A stretch of 5,107 nucleotides of DNA from positions 1-5,107 of the forward strand of contig JABEUK010000198.1 of NCBI GenBank assembly GCA_013044425.1, given 5' to 3'. A program made the position numbers and the translations under genes. Source of the DNA: Thermoplasmata archaeon. Its GTDB lineage: Archaea > Thermoplasmatota > Thermoplasmata > Lutacidiplasmatales > UBA184. Positions 1 through 5,107 of the stretch are shown piece by piece. The notes under the pieces are model-generated. The model had not been told where the DNA came from, did not search any database, and was given only the letters and a program-made list of their open reading frames with translations. Position 1 is the stretch's first letter. Every line of letters starts with the position of its first letter.

Positions 1-304
1 CCACCGCGAGGTACCCCGCGTGCAGCGCGAGCGCGCCCGAAGCTCCTCCCCCTTCGACCCGTACGGCGGGCAGATTGCGATTTCCGAGCCCGGCGTAGTC
101 GAGGATCAGGGGCGCGATCTGCTCCTGATCGATCAGACGGCCGGCGGCCATGTTGCCGAGGAAGAGGCCCTGGAGCTGGGCGGATTCGAGCTTCGCATCC
201 ACCAGCGCCTGGAGGCCGGCCTCGATGCCGATCTCCCGGAAGGACCGGTCCCACAGCTCGCCGAACTTCGTCTGTCCCGCACCGAGAACGGCCACCTCGC
301 GCAT
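1..304 (-). CDS. Acetoacetyl-CoA thiolase-family protein, partial (N-terminal ~101 residues)
   Basis: N-terminal part of an archaeal SCP2/thiolase-type acetyl-CoA acetyltransferase; the rest lies beyond the window edge. Members condense two acetyl-CoA to acetoacetyl-CoA, the substrate of the HMG-CoA synthase encoded just upstream. The reading frame begins MREVAVLGAGQTKFGELW, a typical start for this family, and continues through LGNMAAG (49-55) and LILDYAGLG (66-74) to the nucleophile-loop region VEGGGASGALAL (83-94). The ATG at 304 is 2 nt after the HMG-CoA synthase stop and has a strong GGAGG at 318-314 with a 9-nt spacer, which fixes the start and indicates translational coupling. Oddity: the family motif is normally VE-x-x-C-A-S-G, but here residue 87 is Gly (codon GGA) instead of the nucleophilic Cys. 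The later thiolase His and Cys motifs are outside the window, so I cannot say whether the enzyme is inactive or a non-canonical subtype. Family assignment is firm, activity is not. Confidence 0.88.
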   Translation of the reverse strand, partial: MREVAVLGAGQTKFGELWDRSFREIGIEAGLQALVDAKLESAQLQGLFLGNMAAGRLIDQEQIAPLILDYAGLGNRNLPAVRVEGGGASGALALHAGYLAV

Positions 305-306
305 CG

Positions 307-1359
307 TTACTCGCCTCCCATGTGGATCTTTCCGCGGAACTTCGCGTACACGGCGTACGGCAGTTCGATCCCGTGGTCGAGGTAATCCTGGACGGGGCGG
401 CCGTAGCCCCGGTCGAAACGGGCGATCTCGTCCGTCGTCTCGAGATCGAAGGCATCGCTTCCCGCCCCGGAACCGTACCCGACCATGAGGATCCGCTCGC
501 GGGGCTTGGCATAATCGAGAACGTTGGCGAGCCCGATCAGGGCCGCGCCGGAGTAGGTGTTGCCGATGTAGGGCGTGACGAGCCCGTGGCGCATCTGCTC
601 CTCGGTGAACCCCATCTGCTTGCCGACCCGCTGCGGGAACTTTCCGTTGGGCTGGTGGAAGACGACGTGCGCGTAGTCCCGCGGCGTGCTCCCGACCTCC
701 TCCATCAGGCGATTCCCGCACTCGGTGACGTGGCGGAAGTAGGCGGGCTCGCCGGTGAATCGGCCCCCGTGGCTCGGGTACCGCTCGCCCTCCCGACGCC
801 AGAAATCCGGAGTGTCGGTCGTGTAGGAGAGCGTCTTGCGCAAGGAGCAGATGACCCGTTCGCGCCCGATCACGAACGCGGCGCCGCCCGCGCTCGCGCT
901 GTACTCGAGCGCGTCGCCGGGTGCCCCCTGCGAGGTGTCCGAGCCGATCGCGACGCCGTATCGGACCATCCGCGACTCGACAAGGCCCAGGCAGGTCTGG
1001 ATCGCCGCGGTCCCGGCCTTGCACGCGAACTCGAAGTCGGCCGCCGTGAGGTTCGGGGTGGCCCCGACCGCCTGCGCGACGACCGTCGCGGTCGGCTTGA
1101 CCGCGTAGGGGTGGGATTCCGAGCCCACGTAGAGAGCGCCGATCTCCTGGGGATCGATCGCTCCGCGGATCAGTGCCGTGCGCAGCGCTTCCGTCGAGAT
1201 CGTAATCGTATCCTCGTCCGGCGCCGGTACGCTCTTGCGGTGGACATTGAGCCCCTGGCCCATCGCCGCGCCGTCAACGCCCCATACTTTCCCGATCTCG
1301 GTCGGCGTGATCCGGTACCGGGGCACATACGCCCCATAGCTCACGATGCCTGCTTCCAT
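307..1359 (-). CDS. mvaS: Hydroxymethylglutaryl-CoA synthase (archaeal type)
   Basis: Condenses acetyl-CoA with acetoacetyl-CoA to HMG-CoA in the cytosolic mevalonate pathway that supplies archaeal isoprenoid lipids. The protein has 350 residues, the usual length of archaeal HMG-CoA synthases (about 345-350), and is complete. The thiolase-fold catalytic set is intact: Glu81 in [11 protein letters not shown], the acyl-accepting Cys113 in [11 protein letters not shown], and His235 in [10 protein letters not shown]. Other conserved blocks are [14 protein letters not shown] at the N-terminus, [10 protein letters not shown] (156-165), [17 protein letters not shown] (266-282) and [11 protein letters not shown] (294-304). 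The ATG at 1359 has GGAG at 1373-1370 with a 10-nt spacer. It lies 19 nt after the regulator gene and its TAA stop is 2 nt before the thiolase ATG. In characterised archaea this enzyme forms a complex with the thiolase and a DUF35 protein that channels acetoacetyl-CoA; the layout here fits that arrangement. Confidence 0.96.
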   Translation of the reverse strand: MEAGIVSYGAYVPRYRITPTEIGKVWGVDGAAMGQGLNVHRKSVPAPDEDTITISTEALRTALIRGAIDPQEIGALYVGSESHPYAVKPTATVVAQAVGATPNLTAADFEFACKAGTAAIQTCLGLVESRMVRYGVAIGSDTSQGAPGDALEYSASAGGAAFVIGRERVICSLRKTLSYTTDTPDFWRREGERYPSHGGRFTGEPAYFRHVTECGNRLMEEVGSTPRDYAHVVFHQPNGKFPQRVGKQMGFTEEQMRHGLVTPYIGNTYSGAALIGLANVLDYAKPRERILMVGYGSGAGSDAFDLETTDEIARFDRGYGRPVQDYLDHGIELPYAVYAKFRGKIHMGGE

Positions 1360-1378
1360 GTGGTTCGATCTCCGTACG

Positions 1379-2056
1379 TTACAGCTCCTCCAGCCGCTCC
1401 AGGATCGTCGGCGCCGGGAGCGCGGTGGTGAGGAGAGGGATATTCTCGACCTCGCTCAGGCGGATCGCGAGCGGGTCGATGCGGCCGGGGTTGGCGAACA
1501 CGACCGCGGCCGGTTTGAGCGGGTGGGCCCGTATGGCGACCATCGGTGAGCGCCCATAGCGGACGTTCGCGAAGATGAGAGCGCGCTGGGTCGTCCAGCC
1601 GTAGACCTCGACGTAATGCGCCGCGTCGATCGAGAGGATCGCGCGGGGAGCGTCGAGCAGGGTGTAGCCGTGGATGTCGCGCGAGAGGCCGATCCGTCCC
1701 ACGGCCTTCGCGTCCAGCCGTTCGGCGAACGCTTTCAGCGGCACAGCGACGGAGAACTCCTGCATCCCGAGGATGCCTTCCGAATGGGGCCGGGCTCCGA
1801 GGCGTTGGCCAACCCGGCTGCCGTGCAGGGTGTCCAGATCGACCAACCCCTGGACGTACCGCCGGATGAACCCCGCCCCGGGGCTCGCCCGACGTTCGGA
1901 CTCGTAGTCGCTGATCACCGAAGGGACGGTTTCGAGATGGCGTGCGAGATCTCGCTGGCTGATCTCGAAATCCTCCCGCCACTTGCGCAGGGTGCGGCCG
2001 GGGTGGGCGGAGAGGACGACCTCGCCGGCGATCTTCTCGCGGATCTCGGCGTCCAT
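1379..2056 (-). CDS. Predicted XRE-type HTH transcriptional regulator of the mevalonate operon
   Basis: A 225-residue predicted DNA-binding protein resembling the archaeal COG1709 family, which is commonly found next to HMG-CoA synthase and thiolase genes. It opens with [20 protein letters not shown], followed by a Cro/C1-type helix-turn-helix at about residues 22-75; the recognition part reads [10 protein letters not shown] then [15 protein letters not shown]. The remaining 150 residues form a domain I do not recognise beyond this family, with a hydrophobic stretch near [11 protein letters not shown]. There are no membrane segments. An ATG at 2119 would add 21 residues, but the TATA-like box at 2085-2080 lies between the two starts and the REKIAGE segment normally sits close to the family's N-terminus, so I chose 2056. 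The transcript from that promoter would then be nearly leaderless. It is the first gene of the operon, 19 nt before HMG-CoA synthase, so control of this operon, including itself, is a reasonable inference without direct proof. Confidence 0.87.
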   Translation of the reverse strand: MDAEIREKIAGEVVLSAHPGRTLRKWREDFEISQRDLARHLETVPSVISDYESERRASPGAGFIRRYVQGLVDLDTLHGSRVGQRLGARPHSEGILGMQEFSVAVPLKAFAERLDAKAVGRIGLSRDIHGYTLLDAPRAILSIDAAHYVEVYGWTTQRALIFANVRYGRSPMVAIRAHPLKPAAVVFANPGRIDPLAIRLSEVENIPLLTTALPAPTILERLEEL

Positions 2057-2079
2057 TCCCCGGTCCACCTCGGGCGGGG

Positions 2080-2085
2080 TATAAA
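2080..2085 (-). promoter_or_regulatory. TATA box of the mevalonate operon
   Basis: Minus strand reads TTTATA within GATTTATACC, an AT-rich patch in GC-rich surroundings and close to the archaeal TATA consensus. Its centre is about 26 nt before the ATG at 2056, so the predicted transcription start falls at or beside that codon, implying a leaderless mRNA. The BRE region just upstream is not strongly purine-rich, and the same bases would encode Ile-Tyr if the longer regulator start at 2119 were used, so the call is moderate. Confidence 0.5.
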
Positions 2086-2153
2086 TCGGTAGCTCTGCTG
2101 TCGTCCATGTTATCGTCACATGTCGAATGTGCTGAGGAGCCGGTCGAGGGAAG

Positions 2154-2256
2154 TGGACCGGGCGAGAGTCTCCGGAACGGGCGCTCCTTCCCGTTCCCTT
2201 TGAACTCGCGGCCTCTACCTTGCCAAGGTAGCGATCTTCCGCTGATCTACCGGCCC
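2154..2256 (-). tRNA. tRNA-Ala(GGC) with a 31-nt T-loop intron
   Basis: Folded by hand from the minus strand. Acceptor GGGCCGG (2256-2250) pairs with CCGGTCC (2161-2155) over 7 bp. It includes a G3:U70 wobble, the known alanine identity pair, and is followed by discriminator A (2154). D-arm: GATC/GATC stem with a 7-nt AGCGGAA loop. Anticodon arm: CTACC-TTGGCAA-GGTAG, anticodon GGC at 2224-2222. Variable loop AGGCC, allowing a G15-C48 Levitt pair. T-arm: GCGAG (2209-2205) and CTCGC (2166-2162), whose loop TTCAAA-T is interrupted by 31 nt (2198-2168). Removing these gives a 72-nt tRNA with a standard TTCAAAT loop. No CCA is encoded, as usual in archaea. The anticodon loop has no intron at the common 37/38 site. 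The gene lies alone between the transporter and the mevalonate operon, on the same strand. Confidence 0.93.
2168..2198 (-). other. tRNA intron at position 59/60 with relaxed BHB motif
   Basis: The 31-nt insert starts GGGAAC and ends GGAGAC. It contains a perfect 8-bp hairpin, GGAACGGG pairing with CCCGTTCC around the 8-nt loop AAGGAGCG. Together with the T-stem it makes a bulge-helix-bulge layout of exact geometry: outer helix GCGAG/CTCGC, then TTCA facing GGAG as the 4-position central helix, bulges AAG and ACT of 3 nt each, then the intron hairpin. The central helix has T-G, T-A and C-G pairs and one A/G mismatch, so it is a relaxed BHB. Cuts after the second base of each bulge (AA|G and AC|T) restore the T-loop TTCAAAT. 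Structure is seen directly; splicing is inferred. Confidence 0.88.
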
Positions 2257-2281
2257 ACGAGCCTCGCCGAAGCGGAGCGCG

Positions 2282-2298
2282 CCATAAGCCCTTTCCCG
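2282..2298 (-). promoter_or_regulatory. Probable promoter of the tRNA-Ala gene
   Basis: Minus strand carries a purine-rich GCGGGAAAGGG stretch followed by CTTATGG (2288-2282). This looks like a BRE next to a weak TATA element. The element's centre is about 29 nt before the tRNA 5' end, so transcription would begin only a few bases upstream of the mature tRNA. The match to consensus is partial; spacing is the main support. Confidence 0.45.
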
Positions 2299-2320
2299 CT
2301 CGCGCGAAAGGCGCGGGCGC

Positions 2321-5008
2321 TCACTTGCGGCCCAAGACCGCCAGCATCGCTGGGAAGTAGAACAGGCGGATGATGAACGTGTCGATAACGAGCGAGATCG
2401 CGAACGCGATGCCGAGTTGCTCGAGGAAGCTGATGGGCTGAAGCCCGAGCGAGCCGAGCGAGACGGCGAGGATCAATCCGAGGGACGTGACCACGACCCC
2501 GGAGTGGGCGATGGCCCGCGGGATCGCGATCTTCTTCTCCGCGAGCTTTCGCTCCTCCACCACCCGGCTGAGGATGAACACCGTGTAGTCGTTCCCGAGC
2601 GATAGGAGGATCACGAAGAGGATCAGCGGGATGAGATAGATCAGCGATTGGCCGAGGAGGTACGTACTGATCCAGTACAGGAGCACGATCGTCACCGAGA
2701 TGCTGATGTAGACCCCGGTGAGGGAGATGATCGGGTAGGACAGGGAGCGGAAGGCGAAGCCGAGCACGATCCCGATCAGCAGGACGATGAGGATCTCGAT
2801 CTCGGGGTAGACAATGTCGTTCTGGTTCCTCTGGTCGAGCGACGTCGCGCTGACCCCTCCCACGATCCAGCTCGAGTTCGACCGCATCTGGCCCACGAGG
2901 TCCATCGCCGGGTTGGTGAACGGGTTGTAGTTCGTGAAGACGGCCCAGTACGCCCACGTGCCGTTGTCAAAGATGAACGTCGTGGCGGCGGATTTCGTGG
3001 CGGAGGTCGTTCGATTCCCGGAGACGTACGGGCCGATCGCCGATTTGACCCCTACGAGGCTGAGGATGTGCGTCGCGGTCGCGTTTAACTGGGCGGCGCC
3101 TGCGGGAGAGATTTGACCGTTGGCGAGGAGATAGCCGGAGGGATCCTGCACCAGCACGTACGTCGGATAGAGCTGGTTCGATCCGAACGCAGAATCGAGC
3201 TGCTGCTGGGCCCGCACGCTCGGCAGACTGGACGGTAAGCCCTGAGTCACGTCGTAGGTCGTAGGGACCGTGAGCGCCACCGCGATGGCGGGGATCGCGA
3301 GGACGGCGACGACCGCGATCACGAGGTAGCGTCGGCGGACGGAGAAGGCGGAGGCGCGGTAGAACCCGGTCGTTTCGATCGGCTTGGACGGGCCGGGGGT
3401 CCGGGCCCCCTTCAGGAAGATCCGAGGCCCGATGTAGCTCGTTAGGACAGGGAGCAGGGTCGCCTCGCAGATACCGATGAGCATGACGGTGATGAACAGC
3501 ACCGGCCCCCAGCTCGGCAGGCCGGGAATGAAGCTGAGGACGCCGAGGCCGACCGCGACGATGACGGCGCTCGTGAGCACGGCGAATCCGGCCGTGTCCG
3601 TGGCCCGCTCGATCGCGAGCTGCGGGTCGACTCCCTGGTGCACCTCCTCGCGGTAGCGGTACAGGAGGAACACCAGGTAGTCCGTGACGATCCCGAGGGT
3701 GACCGCCTCGAGGGTGTACGTCACGAGGTAGTCGACCTGGCCCAAGAGGAGGCCCGTCGTGAAGATCGCCGCATCGCCGAAGAGGGTGCCGATCAGCACG
3801 AACAGGATCGTCAGGAGCGGCGCGACCCAGGACCTCAGCGTGATGAGCACGGCGATCGCGAGGAAGACGAATGTCAGCGCGAAGAGGAAGTCGGAGGAGG
3901 CGGTCAGCGCCTGGGTATCGTAGCTGATCGCTCCGCTTCCCGTGATCCCCGCGCTGGGGCCGAAGTACTCGGTCGCGAGACTGCGGACGCCCGGGGTCGC
4001 GATCTGCGCCGGGTAGGTGTTGTCGGAACCTCGGTAGGAATCCGGGACGTTGAAGATGACGAGCAGGATCTGAGTGGTCCCGTCGGGACTGACGTACTGG
4101 GCGCGCAGGGCCGTGAAGAGGTCCTCGAGGGGGAACGGAATGTCCGTCCAGCCGTTGTCGAGGACGTAGTTCCAGCCTCCGTTACCGGGGAGGAGGAAGG
4201 AGGCGACCACGCTCGGCGCGATCACGAGGGATCCCGCCGGGTTCACGAAGAGCCCGATCGAGGTCTCGAGGTCGTAGGCGTGCGTGTAGTTCTGGAGGTC
4301 AGAGACCAGGACGATGATGCCCACCTCGCCGCTCGAAGGGATGTTCGGCGGTGCCGACCAGAAGATCGCCGTATTGACCTGGGAGAGCGGGGCGACCGAG
4401 GTCGAGTAGTTCTGAAGGAGGTGGGCCTTGAACGCCGCGGTATAGTTCGAGTACGGCCCGCCCACGTCGATATACGTGGTGTTGATCGCGGCGTAGGAGT
4501 AGCTCCCGTTCCCCCACGCGGCGTAGAATTTCTGGGGGAACGCGTACACTTCGGCGGAGTAGTTCACGAACGAGGAGTACGCCGCGACGATCGTGCTCCG
4601 ATGGGATCCGTAGATCTCATCGAGGAGCGCCGCTTCCGAGTAGCAGATCGAGCCCGTATAGTCGTAGTGGGAGTAGTTCTTCAGGGCGAGCGCCGCGCCG
4701 AACGATTGGGCCTGCGAACAGAACGCCTGGGGGGTCGGGTACTGCGCGCTCGAGTTCGCGACCACGGCGAACAGCGTCGAGTTCTCGGGGTGGCCCTGAG
4801 CGAGGAGGTTCTGCGCCTGCTGCGACTGGCTCCCCGAGACGCCGTTGCCCGAGGAGGAGTAGTTGATGTACTGAGAGGAGAGGGCCGCCATCGGAACGAT
4901 GGCGAGCAGGAGGACGATCCACACCACCAGAACGAGGCGACGTCGACGGTTCTTGAAGAGGAAGCGAGACAAGCCGCGACCTTTGCCCGGAGGGTCTTCC
5001 ACTCCCAT
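2321..5008 (-). CDS. MMPL/RND-family membrane transporter
   Basis: An 895-residue inner-membrane protein of the MMPL branch of the RND superfamily, proton-driven exporters that often handle lipids or other hydrophobic molecules; the substrate here is unknown. Topology by eye is two repeats of 1+5 helices, 12 in all: TM1 about 24-44, TM2-6 about 373-525, TM7 about 559-580, TM8-12 about 736-890. The Asp-Tyr proton-relay motifs sit in TM4 (GIVTDY, Asp443-Tyr444) and TM10 (LGNDY, Asp807-Tyr808), both intact. An Arg-rich segment precedes TM1. The outer domain after TM1 is large (about 45-370) and has two cysteines (97 and 122) that could form a disulfide; the second (about 581-733) is smaller and has none. 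There are 14 N-x-S/T sequons, all in the two outer domains (10 and 4), consistent with a glycosylated archaeal surface protein. The ATG at 5008 gives a short basic cytoplasmic tail before TM1. It lies 64 nt before the tRNA, with no evident functional link to the mevalonate genes. Confidence 0.93.
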   Translation of the reverse strand: MGVEDPPGKGRGLSRFLFKNRRRRLVLVVWIVLLLAIVPMAALSSQYINYSSSGNGVSGSQSQQAQNLLAQGHPENSTLFAVVANSSAQYPTPQAFCSQAQSFGAALALKNYSHYDYTGSICYSEAALLDEIYGSHRSTIVAAYSSFVNYSAEVYAFPQKFYAAWGNGSYSYAAINTTYIDVGGPYSNYTAAFKAHLLQNYSTSVAPLSQVNTAIFWSAPPNIPSSGEVGIIVLVSDLQNYTHAYDLETSIGLFVNPAGSLVIAPSVVASFLLPGNGGWNYVLDNGWTDIPFPLEDLFTALRAQYVSPDGTTQILLVIFNVPDSYRGSDNTYPAQIATPGVRSLATEYFGPSAGITGSGAISYDTQALTASSDFLFALTFVFLAIAVLITLRSWVAPLLTILFVLIGTLFGDAAIFTTGLLLGQVDYLVTYTLEAVTLGIVTDYLVFLLYRYREEVHQGVDPQLAIERATDTAGFAVLTSAVIVAVGLGVLSFIPGLPSWGPVLFITVMLIGICEATLLPVLTSYIGPRIFLKGARTPGPSKPIETTGFYRASAFSVRRRYLVIAVVAVLAIPAIAVALTVPTTYDVTQGLPSSLPSVRAQQQLDSAFGSNQLYPTYVLVQDPSGYLLANGQISPAGAAQLNATATHILSLVGVKSAIGPYVSGNRTTSATKSAATTFIFDNGTWAYWAVFTNYNPFTNPAMDLVGQMRSNSSWIVGGVSATSLDQRNQNDIVYPEIEILIVLLIGIVLGFAFRSLSYPIISLTGVYISISVTIVLLYWISTYLLGQSLIYLIPLILFVILLSLGNDYTVFILSRVVEERKLAEKKIAIPRAIAHSGVVVTSLGLILAVSLGSLGLQPISFLEQLGIAFAISLVIDTFIIRLFYFPAMLAVLGRK

Positions 5009-5013
5009 CTTGC

Positions 5014-5107
5014 CTACCCGGGGGAGACCCGGGAATAATGAACCTTCGCCTTCCCGTCTCCGTCGAGCGAAATCACCGGCCGGCGGAACAGTCCGTAAGC
5101 TTGCCGG
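5014..5107 (-). CDS. Possible C-terminal tail of an upstream gene (doubtful)
   Basis: One minus-strand frame is open from the window edge to a TAG at 5016-5014, 5 nt before the transporter ATG. It would encode about 30 residues ending in KVHYSRVSPG. Codons are mostly G/C-ending, as in the confirmed genes, but the GTT-CAT-TAT run coincides with the candidate TATA box. I do not recognise the peptide, and 30 codons without a stop is unremarkable at this GC content. If real, it would place the transporter in an operon with an upstream gene. Confidence 0.2.
   Translation of the reverse strand, partial: RQAYGLFRRPVISLDGDGKAKVHYSRVSPG
5033..5049 (-). promoter_or_regulatory. Possible promoter of the MMPL transporter
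   Basis: Minus strand shows purine-rich GCGAAGG (5049-5043) followed by TTCATTATTC, an AT-rich patch in GC-rich DNA. The centre of CATTATTC (5040-5033) is about 28 nt before the ATG at 5008, which would place the transcription start just before the gene. No good Shine-Dalgarno sequence precedes the ATG, which also fits a short leader. The match to the archaeal TATA consensus is imperfect. Confidence 0.4.

Noticed and set aside
322..1431. Long plus-strand open frame opposite HMG-CoA synthase
   Set aside because: It is antisense to a gene with all catalytic residues conserved; its Arg/Asp/Val/Gly-heavy composition is typical of the complementary strand of GC-rich coding DNA.
1341..2108. Alternative minus-strand frame of 255 codons over the regulator gene
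   Set aside because: Pro/Arg/Gly-rich with no recognisable motif; the other frame encodes a clear HTH protein and has the correct spacing to HMG-CoA synthase.
2154..2256. tRNA-Gly(GCC) on the plus strand, suggested by the symmetric anticodon hairpin CTACC-TTGCCAA-GGTAG
   Set aside because: On the plus strand there is no proper T-loop or acceptor arrangement; the minus strand has TTCAAA, the D-arm, discriminator A and the G3:U70 alanine pair.
2295..2317. GC-rich hairpin after the transporter stop (GCGC-CTTTC-GCGC with CCC/GGG outside) as a terminator
   Set aside because: No T-run follows, and archaeal termination relies mainly on T-rich tracts; GC-rich sequence makes such short stems common. 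It also borders the tRNA promoter.
2247..2957. Minus-strand open frame overlapping the end of the transporter in another frame
   Set aside because: Pro/Arg/His-rich peptide, out of frame with the real gene and running into the tRNA; a shadow of the transporter.
3638..5038. 466-codon plus-strand open frame opposite the transporter
   Set aside because: The composition is almost entirely Arg, Glu, Asp, Val and Gly without a hydrophobic core, and it is antisense to a well-formed 12-helix transporter.

Overview
The window reads as high-GC archaeal DNA, most likely from a euryarchaeal-type lineage; Thermoplasmatota is my best guess, not a demonstrated assignment. Support for archaea comes from four things: an archaeal-type HMG-CoA synthase directly followed by a thiolase and preceded by an XRE-type regulator, TATA-box-like promoters about 26-29 nt upstream of gene starts, a tRNA gene without encoded CCA that carries a small bulge-helix-bulge (BHB) intron, and a transporter whose outer domains are full of N-glycosylation sequons. 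Every gene I can support lies on the minus strand, so transcription runs from high to low coordinates.

Layout in transcription order. 5009-5107: short upstream region with a TATA-like promoter, or possibly the tail of another gene. 5008-2321: a complete 895-residue MMPL/RND-family membrane transporter. 2320-2257: a spacer holding the promoter of the tRNA. 2256-2154: tRNA-Ala(GGC), interrupted by a 31-nt intron inside the T-loop (position 59/60). 2153-2057: spacer with a TATA box at 2085-2080. 2056-1379: predicted HTH regulator. 1359-307: HMG-CoA synthase. 304-1: N-terminal third of the partner acetoacetyl-CoA thiolase, running off the window.

The last three genes form a tight operon (19-nt and 2-nt gaps) for the first steps of the mevalonate pathway, which feeds archaeal isoprenoid lipid synthesis. 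In archaea the thiolase and HMG-CoA synthase usually form one complex bridged by a DUF35 protein, whose gene would be expected just beyond coordinate 1. The regulator is the first gene and may control this operon.

Two observations stand out. First, the tRNA-Ala can only be folded if a 31-nt T-loop intron with a relaxed BHB is removed; the spliced molecule has a complete acceptor stem with the G3:U70 alanine identity pair. Second, the thiolase has glycine (residue 87) where the family's nucleophilic cysteine is expected, while the neighbouring HMG-CoA synthase keeps its full Glu/Cys/His catalytic set. I see no CRISPR array, insertion sequence, rRNA or integration site.
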